Below are positions 27,474 to 37,202 of a stretch of DNA of 41,263 nucleotides, piece after piece; the stretch's first letter is position 1; each line of letters opens with the position of its first letter. This DNA is from Cyclobacteriaceae bacterium (GTDB taxonomy: Bacteria > Bacteroidota > Bacteroidia > Cytophagales > Cyclobacteriaceae), in contig JAAUQL010000046.1 in NCBI GenBank assembly GCA_012033595.1, forward strand, positions 1-41,263, written 5' to 3'. The position numbers and the translations under genes are program-made. The notes beneath the pieces were generated by a model. It was not told where the DNA came from. It saw only the letters and a program-made list of their open reading frames with translations, and did no database searches.

Positions 27474-29094
27474 TATAGCGATAGCGACACTATTGGTACT
27501 GCTCACCATGCCCGCTTTTGGCAATGTAAACCGCTACATGGTTTTTTTTAAAGACAAAAAAGAAAACCCATATACGCTGGCAAAACCATTGGAGTTTTTG
27601 TCAGCCAGGGCGCTGGAACGAAGACAAAAACAGCAGATAGCCATCGGGGCGGGCGATTTGCCGGTCTCGGAGCACTACCTCGGGCAGCTCCGCGCTATCG
27701 ATAGTGTTCAGGTTTCTTTTGCTTCCAGGTGGTTCAATGCAGTGTTGGTAGAAATGGACGAAGGCAAATTGGAGGAGGTGGGCTCCTTACCATTTGTAAA
27801 TACGATTAAGTTCGTGGCTCCGGGTAGCAAGCTTCAGCCAGACGCCGGAAATGGCCGCAAGTCTGGTCAACTGGATATTGCTAATACCGAAGAGGAGGAG
27901 GAGTCGAAAGCTCAGAATGAATTTATCGGTGTGGAAGAAATGCATGAGCAAGGGTATCGAGGTGAAGGCATGCTGATCGGAGTATTCGACTCGGGATTTG
28001 ACGAGGTGGATCGCTCGCCCTATTTCAGCCATTTGTTTGAGAACAAAAAAATAAAAGGTGCCAGGGATTTTGTACATGGTTCTTCTGAGGTTTTCCGCTA
28101 CGATAGCCATGGATCCAAGGTGCTTTCCTGCATTTCGGCGTGGTTACCGGGTGAATATTCGGGCACGGCTCCACAGGCCGATGTATTGCTTTGCGTCACG
28201 GAAGATGTGCAGTCGGAATTCAGAATTGAGGAATACAACTGGCTATTTGCCGCAGAATATGCCGACAGCGCCGGAGTAGATATTATAAATTCTTCGGTTG
28301 GGTATTCCTATTTCGACTATGAGTCGATGGACTACAGCTACGCCGATATGGATGGCAATACGGCCGTGATAACAAGAGCAGCCGATATGGCGGCGGCCAA
28401 AGGAATACTGGTAGTGGCCAGTGTAGGCAATGAAGGTAAAAACACCTGGAAGTACCTCAATGCCCCCTCCGATGGCGACTCGGTTCTAGCCATTGGGGCT
28501 GCCACATTTGCCCAGGACAAGTCGGCATTCAGCTCATTCGGCCCCTCTAGCGATCACCGGATCAAGCCCGATATTGCTGCACTTGGCACATGGGTGCAGG
28601 TGGTACACAATAGTGAGTTGAGCACAGCCAATGGCACTTCTTTTTCTTCGCCAATGGTGGCAGGCTTGGCCGCCGGACTATGGCAGTCTTTTCCACACCT
28701 CAGCAATATGGAGCTGATGGGCTACCTCGTCACTACCGCCAGCCAGGCAGATGCCCCCGATACCCTGCTGGGTTATGGCATTCCTGACTTTATAAGGGCG
28801 TACAACAAAATAAAGGTGTCGGAAGGCGATGTGGTCAATAGTTTTGTGGTCTTCCCCAATCCGGTCACCAACCGCAGGGTCATCAGTTTTTATGTAGAGG
28901 GAATTGCCAGCCCGCAGTCAGCCGACCTGCAATTTTTCGATTCGAAAGGAAGTCTGATCAAAACAGCCATATTTGAAAGTAAAAACACGGATGACCCGGT
29001 CGAAATCGATGTTTCATTTTTAAAACCCGGCGCCTACATCCTTGCCTTACACATCGATGGCAAAGCCAGAAAATCCAAACTTATCGTTCAATAA
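27460..29094 (+). CDS. Secreted S8 (subtilisin-like) serine peptidase with T9SS-type C-terminal domain
   Basis: A 544-residue exported peptidase. Signal peptide to about residue 20, a propeptide-like region, then the catalytic triad Asp177 (VFDSGF), His217 (DSHGSK) and Ser394 (NGTSFSSPMVAG); the oxyanion Asn is in SVGNEGKN. Residues from about 463 (FVVFPNPVTNRR) form a sorting domain of the Por/type IX kind, ending GKARKSKLIVQ, so the enzyme is likely secreted or anchored to the cell surface through the type IX system. It overlaps the preceding lipoprotein by 14 bases and is followed by rpe 11 bases later. The natural substrate is unknown. Confidence 0.92.
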   Translation: MARINIAIATLLVLLTMPAFGNVNRYMVFFKDKKENPYTLAKPLEFLSARALERRQKQQIAIGAGDLPVSEHYLGQLRAIDSVQVSFASRWFNAVLVEMDEGKLEEVGSLPFVNTIKFVAPGSKLQPDAGNGRKSGQLDIANTEEEEESKAQNEFIGVEEMHEQGYRGEGMLIGVFDSGFDEVDRSPYFSHLFENKKIKGARDFVHGSSEVFRYDSHGSKVLSCISAWLPGEYSGTAPQADVLLCVTEDVQSEFRIEEYNWLFAAEYADSAGVDIINSSVGYSYFDYESMDYSYADMDGNTAVITRAADMAAAKGILVVASVGNEGKNTWKYLNAPSDGDSVLAIGAATFAQDKSAFSSFGPSSDHRIKPDIAALGTWVQVVHNSELSTANGTSFSSPMVAGLAAGLWQSFPHLSNMELMGYLVTTASQADAPDTLLGYGIPDFIRAYNKIKVSEGDVVNSFVVFPNPVTNRRVISFYVEGIASPQSADLQFFDSKGSLIKTAIFESKNTDDPVEIDVSFLKPGAYILALHIDGKARKSKLIVQ

Positions 29095-29105
29095 AAATTT
29101 ATGAT

Positions 29106-29765
29106 ATGTCCTTAATCGCGCCATCCATCCTCAATTCAGATTTTTTGCTGCTGGGCGATACCGTACAAATGCTCAATGAAAGTGAAACGGACTGGATACA
29201 CCTCGATGTGATGGATGGATCGTTCGTTCCTAATATTTCCTTTGGAATTCCTATAGTGGAAGCTGTAAAAAAAACGGCAAAAAAGCCGCTTGATGTTCAT
29301 TTAATGATAGTGAACCCCGAAAAATATATTGAAGGTTTTCGACAAGCCGGGGCAGACATTATCAATATCCATTATGAAGCATGCCAGCAAAAAAACCTGA
29401 AATCAATCCTCCGCACCATCAGAGACACAGGAGCCAGGCCTGCGTTGGCCATCAAACCCGACACTCCGGTGAGTGCCGTGTTCGACTATGCAGAGTACAT
29501 CGACATGGTGTTGGTGATGTCGGTATTTCCAGGCTTTGGCGGACAGCAATTTATGGAAGAAAGCTATGAGCGCATTGCCAGATTGAGAAGTTTTTTTAAT
29601 GACAACAACATGGACACCCTCATTCAGGTAGATGGCGGGGTGTCGCCAGGTAATATTGCGCGATTAAAAAGCGCAGGAGCCGATGTAATGGTGGTAGGCA
29701 GTGTGATATTTAAATCGGCCAGTCCCTCCAACACCATTTCCGAACTCAAGTCGCTGGTAAGGTAG
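29106..29765 (+). CDS. rpe: Ribulose-phosphate 3-epimerase
   Basis: TIM-barrel epimerase of 219 residues interconverting D-ribulose 5-phosphate and D-xylulose 5-phosphate in the pentose phosphate pathway. Metal and catalytic residues are present: the N-terminal APSILNSDF (Ser), HLDVMDG (His and Asp, residues about 33-37), DVHLMI (His about 66), and IQVDGGV (Asp about 175). GFGGQQF is the flexible loop over the active site. Nothing is missing or added relative to the family. The ATG at 29106 gives the normal N-terminus; an overlapping ATG five bases upstream is out of frame. The gene is packed between the subtilase and a TonB receptor gene. Confidence 0.96.
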   Translation: MSLIAPSILNSDFLLLGDTVQMLNESETDWIHLDVMDGSFVPNISFGIPIVEAVKKTAKKPLDVHLMIVNPEKYIEGFRQAGADIINIHYEACQQKNLKSILRTIRDTGARPALAIKPDTPVSAVFDYAEYIDMVLVMSVFPGFGGQQFMEESYERIARLRSFFNDNNMDTLIQVDGGVSPGNIARLKSAGADVMVVGSVIFKSASPSNTISELKSLVR

Positions 29766-29783
29766 CCGCGCAAAACCAACAGA

Positions 29784-32170
29784 ATGAAAGCAACTTTACT
29801 GGTATTTTTATGCATTTTCTCTTATGGAATGGTGGCCGCTCAGGAGGAGAGCAGGAGCATTTCCGGTAGGGTGCTGGACGAAAGAAGCATTCCCATAGGC
29901 GATGTTTCCATCCATCAACCAGCCTCCGGCACCGGGGTCATTAGTGATTCGCTTGGTCGGTTCAATATTAAAATAGACCTTAGCGCCGGGCAGTTGCTGA
30001 TATTCAGGCATATACTCTTTACAGGAAAAAAAATTGATCTGAGAACGCACGACTATGACGCTGAACTTATAGTGGTGATGAAAGATTCAATGCGGGTGCT
30101 GGATCAGATCAACGTGACAGACCTACGCGAGGGCGAAATGGGCAAAAATGCCAGCACCTATGTATTGGACCCCATGCACGCCAAGTTCATTCCTTCGCCT
30201 TTTCAGGACATCAGCAGTTTGCTCATTACCTTACCTGGTGTTTCGGCGCGTAATGAATTGTCCACAGGCTATGCTGTACGCGGGGGCAACTATGACGAAA
30301 ACCTGGTTTATGTCAATAATTTCCCCATATACCGACCACAAATTGTCACTTCCGGACAGCAGGAAGGCCTCAGCTTCATCAATACCGATCTGGTGCAAGG
30401 TATCAATTTTTCATCAGGCGGATGGGAGGCAAAATATGGTGACGGACTGGCTTCTACCCTGAACGTACAATATAAAACCCCTGATAAAATGGCCGGATCG
30501 TTAAATATTGGCCTTCTGGGCGGATCGGCACATTTGGAAGGAACAGGCCGCGACAGCCGCTTCAGCTATTTGATTGGTGGCAGGCTCAAATCATCTACCT
30601 ACCTGCTCAATACCCTCGAAACCAAAGGCGAGTACCGGCCTCGGTTTGCCGACGTGCAGGCGTATTTCAATTATGATATGTCGCAAAAGGAAGTAGTGGC
30701 AAGACCGAAATTGGCCTGTTGATGTCCTATGCACAAAACCGATATTTGGTCCGTCCGACCAGTCGCGAAACCACCTTTGGCACGTTCAATAACCAGCTAA
30801 GGCTTTTTGTGGCCTTTGATGGGCAGGAAAAACTGACCTACGACACCTGGCAAAGCGGGGTACTGCTCAACCACAAGGTAAGTGGAAAGTGGATGACCCA
30901 CCTGGCCATTTCCGGAACTTATTCCCGGGAACGGGAGTACTACGATATAGAAAGCGGCTACCTGCTTTGCAATGTCGATAATAACCCGGGTTCGCCCGGT
31001 TTTAACAAATGCGCTACGAATATAGGCGTCGGTACCAACTACTATTCGGGTCGTAACCGGCTCGATGCCACCCTGCTCAATATCGAAATGCGCAATGAGC
31101 TCATCCTCAACCACAGCAATACACTGGAATTTGGTATGGGCTACGCATGGCACGGTTTCGACGACCACCTCAATGAATACGAATTTATAGATTCGGTTGA
31201 TTATGTCACCATTACCGATGCGGCACAAGCCAATGCGCAAATCAGCTACGCCCGCCTTCAGGCATATGTACAAAACACCACCATGCTCCGCCAGCACCAC
31301 GCGCTCACCTATGGCCTGCGGATGCTCTATCAGCAGTTCAGCAACGATGTGCTCATTAGCCCCAGGGTGCAGTATGCTATGCGACCTGCAAGACTCAGCA
31401 ATACCTACTTTCGCGCTTCTGCAGGGCTGTATCAGCAACCACCCTTTTACAGGGAATTCAGGAAAAGTAATGGACAAATCAATGAAAAGGTAAAGGCGCA
31501 ATCTTCGCTGCACAGCATTGTGGGGATGGATGTGGATTTTTTAAAATGGGGACGTCCCTTTAGGTTCACTACCGAAGTGTATTACAAATATGTATGGAAT
31601 GTAAATCCGTATGATATTGAAAATGTACGCATCAGGTATTTTGCCGACAATGTTGCCACAGCCTATGCCCTTGGAGCAGATTTCAGGATCAGCGGGGAAT
31701 TTATCCCCGGCGAAGAGTCGTGGTTTAGTTTGGGCATATTGTCAACCCGTGAAAATATTGAGGGCGACGGACGCGGCTACGTGGCAAGACCTACCGATCA
31801 AAGGATAAATTTTGGTGTCTATTTTCAAGATCACATTCCCAACAACCCCAGCTTTCAGGTACACCTCAGGCTATTGTACGCTACCGGATTGCCGTTTTCA
31901 CCACCGGCCAATCCGGCCTACCGCAATAGCTTCAGAGGCAGCGAATACCAACGCCTCGATATCGGGTTTTCAAAGATATTTTCCTTCGGTAATTCCGGCA
32001 AAGATACGTTCATTAAGTCCTTGTGGTTGAGTGCCGAAATCCTCAACCTTACCGGCAATCAAAACACCATCTCGTACTATTGGGTTAACGATGTCAACAA
32101 CAACTACTACGCCGTGCCCAATTCGCTTTCACAAAGGTTTTTGAACCTCAGGGTCAATTTGAAATTTTGA
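29784..32170 (+). CDS. TonB-dependent outer-membrane receptor (one frameshift)
   Basis: Reconstructed as 795 residues. Signal peptide to about residue 19, then a CarboxypepD_reg-like domain (SISGRVLDERSIPIGDVSI), a plug with the LITLPGVSARNELSTGYAVRGGNYDE core, and a 22-strand-type barrel ending LNLRVNLKF. The first frame ends at 30722; the second begins before 30719 and continues KTEIGLLMSYAQNRYLV without a gap. One A missing from the AAAA run at 30685-30688 fixes it, giving SQKGSSGKTEIG. The receptor is not beside a SusD gene, so it is more likely for a siderophore, metal or vitamin, or a peptide, than for a polysaccharide; the substrate is unknown. It follows rpe by 18 bases. Confidence 0.82.
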
Positions 32171-32379
32171 TAGAACAACATTTTACTGAATAGGGCACTT
32201 GCCGGGCACCAGGCCGGCATGGGATCAGTTACAAAATATTCGAGATCATAGCGCAGGGGGCGATTTGGGCAGGAAAAAAGAAGATAGACAGTTTTTTGGG
32301 TTGTGGTGATTGGAGGCCGGGCTAGAAAGCGAATATATACTTTTTTGCCATAGAAATGGCCTTTATGCATTTTTCACAA

Positions 32380-32408
32380 TTTGTTAACGCCTGTTTTTAT
32401 TATATTAG
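32380..32408 (+). promoter_or_regulatory. Bacteroidota-type promoter of the 150-residue secreted protein
   Basis: TTTG at 32380-32383 and TATATTAG at 32401-32408 fit the -33 and -7 elements (TAnnTTTG, one mismatch) with a 17-base spacer, about 48 bases before the ATG at 32456. Called by pattern only. Confidence 0.5.
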
Positions 32409-32455
32409 CAAGATCAAAAAATTATATTATTAACTAATAACGCGTAAATCGAATA

Positions 32456-32908
32456 ATGATGAAGAGAAAACTAATGAATGGAATGCTGGCTTTGGTGTTG
32501 GTGGCAGGTTTTGTAAACGTGTACGCACAGGATGTGACCGATGAAGATGTAAAAAACTATGCAATAATTGAGCTTGCCAAAAATAGTATTATTGACGGCA
32601 TTAGCCCCTTGGTAAATGAAATGATCGAAAAACAAGAAGGTATGACCGGACAGCGATATCAGGAACTGCAAGGCGCTGCCGGAGATGCTGGTAAGTTGGC
32701 AGGTATTGAAGCCCAGGAGTGGGAAATTAAATTTTATGAGTTGGTGGACAAGCAGATTGAAAAAAAGAAAAGTGCAGCCACCGATGTAGTGAAGCTGCTG
32801 GCAAGCAATGCGATGGGTGCAGCCAGCTACAAGGCCACCAAAGCTGCTGTCGACTCAGATCCGGCGATCAAAGCCAAATTTGAAGGTTATTTGGCCGCCT
32901 TTAAATAG
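32456..32908 (+). CDS. Small secreted helical protein, unknown function
   Basis: A 150-residue protein with an N-terminal signal peptide ending VNVYAQ (about residue 25). The mature part is mostly helical and rich in Ala, Lys and Glu, with the patterns ELAKNSIIDGISPLVNEM and LVDKQIEKKKSAATDVVKLL. It has no cysteine, no transmembrane segment and no recognised domain. It stands alone with its own promoter-like boxes upstream and a strong terminator 105 bases downstream, which suggests an independently expressed gene. Either of the two consecutive ATGs (32456, 32459) could start it. Function unknown. Confidence 0.72.
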   Translation: MMKRKLMNGMLALVLVAGFVNVYAQDVTDEDVKNYAIIELAKNSIIDGISPLVNEMIEKQEGMTGQRYQELQGAAGDAGKLAGIEAQEWEIKFYELVDKQIEKKKSAATDVVKLLASNAMGAASYKATKAAVDSDPAIKAKFEGYLAAFK

Positions 32909-33012
32909 ATTGTGCATCGATGATTATATGGCTGTAATTCCAATAGTTTGAAATTAAACCGGCTCCTGGCCGCAAACCTCCATCATCGAATAGAAACAAA
33001 TAATAATTACAC

Positions 33013-33040
33013 AAAAGCCCGGCAAGATCCGGGCTTTTTA
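33013..33040 (+). terminator. Strong rho-independent terminator
   Basis: Perfect ten-base arms at 33013-33022 and 33029-33038 (core GCCCGG / CCGGGC) with a CAAGAT loop and a T-rich tail. It closes the transcript of the secreted protein at 32456. Between here and 33260 no gene is seen; 33209-33247 holds a repeat-like element described in the findings. Confidence 0.9.
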
Positions 33041-33260
33041 TTCTCCGGCAATATCTATCAAACAGGCTGCGAAATTAATCTACTCCTTCTCAATCCACAT
33101 TGACCAGATCGTCCATGGTGGTTAGTTTCTTTCCATGATGAAAAGAACAGATTCCAAAGAAAAATCAAGACAGCACCATGCTTCCACGCACTGCTTAACC
33201 CATTTTCTCTTAGTTTAATCACACAAAGTTTTATGTTTTCAGCTGACAGTATTTGTGCTG

Positions 33261-35084
33261 TTATGCCATCTTTTCATTGCCCGCTGGCTTATCGTCAATA
33301 GGTTCCGAAAGCAGCTCACCGGTATTGACGTACAGCAATTCGGCAGCTTTCATCAGATGTTTGTTTATTGAATTGGAGATTCGGTTGTCGTTGATCAGCG
33401 ATGTCACCATTTCGCTGGTGATGGCATGGTTGGCGATGAGCCTGTTCAGCGAACCGTTGAACAAAAGGTCGTTGGTTTTCAGTTTTTCGATATATCTTTT
33501 CAGGTGATTGCGCTCCTCATTGATTTTGTGCTCGATCAGGTTCAGATCTTTTTCGTGAAGAGGTTTGGGTAGTCTGAACTCTTGATATTGAAATATGATT
33601 CTCACAAATCTGGCGATGCGTTTTCTGATATTGTGGTATTCATTTCGGATGATTTCGTTGTCGGAGGCGCTGTATTTGAGTACGTTGGGTTGGAGGTCTT
33701 TTACGTCCTTTACCACTTCTATAAAGTAACGGTTGGCTTCCAGTATGCCGTTGATGGCAAAGTAATACCGGGGCTCGGCATATCTCCGTTGTGCTTTGAT
33801 ACCAAACCTGATAATGGCGCCATACAAAGTTTTTATCCTTTCGTAGTAGATCGCGTCGATGTTTACATCGTATTTCACTTCTTTATCCAGGGTATTCATT
33901 TCTTTTTTGCTAAGCATAGAAGAGCGCGAGAGTCCAAGTCCATGGGCTATGGCTTCGAAACAGAGAGAAAAAAGATGCTTGGTTTCTTTGAGCATTACCT
34001 GTAGGGCGGTTTGCGGAAATGCCAGTGCGGCATCGTTGAGATAGCGTGGCTGAATGCCCTCTTTTTTCTTGTCCCTGATGCGCAGTTGCAATTGGCGAAC
34101 CACCACCGAAGTGAATGGCGCGAGCATCATAATACCCAGCAGATTGAAAACGCTATGGAAAATGGCCAGCTTGAGGGTGTGGTCTTCTGGCGCTATATGC
34201 ATCAGGTGAGCAGTGGCATCTACCAGCCATGTGAGCTGTTTCAAAAAAACAAAGGCCACCAGTCCGGTAATGATCTTGAAAGAGAAGTGGGCAATGGCAA
34301 TGCGTTTACCGTCGATATTCGAAGCCATTGCGGCTATAATGGCTGTGACCGTGGTGCCGACATTGGCTCCTATTGCCAGTGCCAACGCATTGCCATAGTT
34401 GATCTGACCTACTGCCAGTACCGTAAGAATGATCGCAATGGTGGCACTGCTGCTTTGCAAAATCACCGTCATCACGATGCCCACCATCACAAAAAACAGA
34501 TCGCCCCAGATACCTTGCAAGCTATGCGAGGTGAAATCAAAGACATCCTGATATGCTTCAAAGCCACCCTTCATCATGGCGATGCCATAGAAGAAAAATC
34601 CCAGTCCGGCCAGAATATTTCCCAGTCCTTTCAGGGTGCGAAGCGACTGCAGGTATAGCACGATGCCAAATACGATCATGGGCATGGCGAGCGCCGCTAT
34701 ATCGAGCTTGAGGCCCAGCGTGGCCACCAGCCAGGCCGTGGCCGTGGTGCCGAGATTGGCTCCGTAAATAATGCCAATGCCCTGGTACAGGCTGATAAGC
34801 CCCGCACTGAGAAAGGAAATGGTGATTACGGATATCAGCGAGCTCGACTGTAGCAAGGCCGTGGCTAGCATGCCGACACTAAAGCTCTTGTAAAAACGGT
34901 TTGTTGCTTTTGCCAGCAATTTCTTCAACGAGCCTTCAGCAAACGACTTGAAGCCTATCTCCAGGGATACCATGCCAAATAACAAAAATGCCACGCCGGT
35001 AGAAATCTCCTGAAAATTGGGCACGGCCCAAAAGGAAACTCCCAAACCCAACAAAACCACGAGAAGGAACAATTTTTTGAACAT
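33261..35084 (-). CDS. Na/Pi-cotransporter family protein with PhoU-like tail
   Basis: A 607-residue membrane protein of the NptA/YjbB type. The N-terminal 310 residues hold two inverted repeats of hydrophobic helices, each with the hallmark QSSS (TALLQSSSLISV and VILQSSSATIAI) and the GANLGTT / GANVGTT loops that bind sodium and phosphate. From about residue 340 a soluble helical tail of PhoU type follows (LRIRDKKK, then long helices around RYYFAINGILEANRYF). It should import or export phosphate coupled to sodium. It is alone on the minus strand; the ATG start is clear. Nothing is missing. Confidence 0.93.
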   Translation of the reverse strand: MFKKLFLLVVLLGLGVSFWAVPNFQEISTGVAFLLFGMVSLEIGFKSFAEGSLKKLLAKATNRFYKSFSVGMLATALLQSSSLISVITISFLSAGLISLYQGIGIIYGANLGTTATAWLVATLGLKLDIAALAMPMIVFGIVLYLQSLRTLKGLGNILAGLGFFFYGIAMMKGGFEAYQDVFDFTSHSLQGIWGDLFFVMVGIVMTVILQSSSATIAIILTVLAVGQINYGNALALAIGANVGTTVTAIIAAMASNIDGKRIAIAHFSFKIITGLVAFVFLKQLTWLVDATAHLMHIAPEDHTLKLAIFHSVFNLLGIMMLAPFTSVVVRQLQLRIRDKKKEGIQPRYLNDAALAFPQTALQVMLKETKHLFSLCFEAIAHGLGLSRSSMLSKKEMNTLDKEVKYDVNIDAIYYERIKTLYGAIIRFGIKAQRRYAEPRYYFAINGILEANRYFIEVVKDVKDLQPNVLKYSASDNEIIRNEYHNIRKRIARFVRIIFQYQEFRLPKPLHEKDLNLIEHKINEERNHLKRYIEKLKTNDLLFNGSLNRLIANHAITSEMVTSLINDNRISNSINKHLMKAAELLYVNTGELLSEPIDDKPAGNEKMA

Positions 35085-35676
35085 AAGAAAAAAATAAAAA
35101 TCTAAAGCTCATTAAATCGTAGATCAAATGCCAGCTCAGCGACAACAAATCTCGGCATAGGCATTAGCAGAATGAGTGGGATACGTGCCACATAAAAAAG
35201 GGAAGCTTGGGGCTTCCCTTTGGGGTATCTAGGTGAGTAATTTCTAACTGGGTACTTAGGTGTATAATGATTTTAACAAATTCACGCCCCGGGTTGCTAA
35301 GAGGGCTAAAGAAATATCATATTTTGCAACACGTCAAAAATAGTATAATATACTTTGAAATAGAAAAATACAGATATAATAATTTGTCTTTTGAGCGAAA
35401 AACAAAATTTTAGTGTTTCATAATGAAGATTTTTTGCGAGAAATGAAGCGAAAACAAGTGTAGATTAGTATTCTTAATGCTCGGAGAGCAAGGTCGAAAA
35501 ACAAGTGTAGCGAGATACTTCAAACTTTTGTGCCCTACTTTGGCTTTACTATGGTGGTAGAACCAGGGCTTATTTTACCTGTTAGTGGTTTTTGTTTTTC
35601 AAATCTTCCTGCATTTTGCAGGTGCGCAGGCAACACAATGAACGAACAGCTATATTCAAATTTTATTTGCTGAAAT
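35085..35676. other. 592-base gene-free region with hairpin and short direct repeats
   Basis: No frame longer than a few dozen codons that looks like a protein. 35197-35221 is a perfect ten-base hairpin (AAAGGGAAGC / GCTTCCCTTT, TTGGG loop) with an A-run on its 5' side, so it reads as a terminator only for minus-strand transcription arriving from the right, where no minus-strand gene lies. Two near-identical copies of 15-16 bases beginning CGAAAA and ending AAGTGTAG sit at 35449-35463 and 35495-35510, 31 bases apart. The rest is AT-rich and probably holds the promoters of the two divergent genes, which I cannot place. Confidence 0.5.
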
Positions 35677-36816
35677 ATGAAGCGGAAAGGTCTGGTAAAC
35701 ATGGTCATCGGTTTTATCTCATTTTTAATTATACTATTTATAAGTACAATGGCATTTATTAAAACATCACCACAGTTTGGTTCTTCGCCCTCTGGCGCCC
35801 ACCTTCAAAAAATCAGTGCATCCGGCAATTTTGAAAATGGGATTTTTGTCAATCAAATCCCTACCAGCATGGATATGGGGCTGGGAGGTATGCTCGGCAC
35901 CATTTATGAATTTGCCTTTAAAGATGGCGACCGTAAACCCGGGACGCCTTTGCCGGTAAAATTCGACTCGAAAGCGGGTGAATTGCCAGCCGATTTGGCC
36001 AAGGTCACCTGGTATGGCCATTCGGCAATATTAATTGAAATAGACGCTAAGCAAATACTTATCGATCCGATGCTTGGCAATGCCGCCTCTCCATTTTCTT
36101 TCATGACCAATCGGTTTGAGTATCAAAAACCAATAGACCTCCGCGACATACCGCAGGTCGATGCTGTTGTGCTTTCGCACGACCACTACGACCATCTCGA
36201 CTACCGGTCGATTTTGAAATTGAAAGACAGGGTAGGGCACTTCTATACCCCGCTGGGTGTAGGGGCACATTTGGAGCGGTGGGGGGTGCCTGCCGAACGC
36301 ATCACCGAGCTGGATTGGTGGGAAAGCTTGCGCCTCGACCAGATCAGGCTGATTGCTACGCCTGCCCGGCATTTTTCGGGTCGGGGTATTTCCGATCGCA
36401 ACAAAACACAGTGGGCATCGTGGGTGATCGAAGGCGAAAACGAAAAATTCTATTTTAGTGGCGATAGTGGCTATGGCCCGCATTTTAAAGAAATTGGGGA
36501 AAAGTATGGGCCATTCGATTTTGCCATGATGGAATGTGGCCAGTACAATACAAAATGGGAAGCCATACACATGATGCCGGAACAAACCATACAAGCCAGC
36601 AAAGATATTGGTGCCAAATCTATGATGCCCATACACTGGAGTGCCTTCAATTTGTCGCTGCATTCATGGATCGAGCCGGCAGAAAGGGCCCTGAAAGCCG
36701 CAGAGTCACAAGAGGTTCACATGGTGACACCGGGAATAGGATTGCGGTTTGCACCGGGCATGTTTCATGAAAAAAATCCGTGGTGGCGGGCGGTAGAAGG
36801 TAACAGCAATAAATAG
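35677..36816 (+). CDS. MBL-fold metallo-hydrolase, NAPE-PLD/UlaG-like
   Basis: A 379-residue protein with a single N-terminal membrane anchor (about residues 8-28) and a metallo-beta-lactamase-fold domain from about residue 108 (KVTWYGHSAILIEID). The metal motif HDHYDH is at about residues 168-173, and further metal ligands are in the ARHFSGRG, FSGDSGYG and MPIHWSAF segments. The overall layout, with GHSA at the first strand and IHMMPEQT, matches N-acylphosphatidylethanolamine phospholipase D-like proteins and UlaG relatives. It could act on phospholipids or other phosphodiesters at the outer face of the inner membrane. It is monocistronic here. Confidence 0.87.
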   Translation: MKRKGLVNMVIGFISFLIILFISTMAFIKTSPQFGSSPSGAHLQKISASGNFENGIFVNQIPTSMDMGLGGMLGTIYEFAFKDGDRKPGTPLPVKFDSKAGELPADLAKVTWYGHSAILIEIDAKQILIDPMLGNAASPFSFMTNRFEYQKPIDLRDIPQVDAVVLSHDHYDHLDYRSILKLKDRVGHFYTPLGVGAHLERWGVPAERITELDWWESLRLDQIRLIATPARHFSGRGISDRNKTQWASWVIEGENEKFYFSGDSGYGPHFKEIGEKYGPFDFAMMECGQYNTKWEAIHMMPEQTIQASKDIGAKSMMPIHWSAFNLSLHSWIEPAERALKAAESQEVHMVTPGIGLRFAPGMFHEKNPWWRAVEGNSNK

Positions 36817-37202
36817 GATTTGCAGCACCTCCCAAGCTCATGTTTCCGGGTAATTCACCTGCATTTGCTTCATTGTCGCCCCCTTTTTTAAATCAATATT
36901 CAAACATCAGGCTAATAAAGCTTGCACGTGTACCAGTGTGGTCGGGTGGGCGCTCATTAGCCTTAACTTAATCAATACATTTTTAAGCTAAATAAGACAA
37001 AGGCTCGCGTGGCAATAAAGGAAACCAATACAATAACAATTAAACGGCTGCAAACTTTAGCCAAATTTTTATACATACAATCTGCGTAGGTGTATAATAT
37101 TATGTGGTGAAATACACATATTTTAAAATTAAACTGGACTTTCTATGGATTTTTAAGCATGTTTGGAGACTTTTAAACTACAACTATTTTTTCTTCACGA
37201 CA
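36817..37202. other. Gene-free region, no clear signal
   Basis: 386 bases, AT-rich in the second half. I see no protein frame, RNA gene or terminator. The piece 36962-36991 resembles, at about 11 of 13 positions over its best part, the repeat-like element found at 33209 and 37919. An upstream extension of the next gene (33 codons from a GTG at 37104) is open but aromatic and low in coding character. Confidence 0.4.

Noticed and set aside
30797-31513. Long minus-strand open frame of 238 codons
   Set aside because: It lies wholly inside the TonB receptor barrel and has no recognisable domain. Same reason for similar frames at 26266-26901, 36031-36663 and 34011-34658.
35257-37098. TAGGTGTATAAT at 35257 and again at 37087
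   Set aside because: A 12-base identity is expected by chance many times in a 41 kb window and the flanks do not match.
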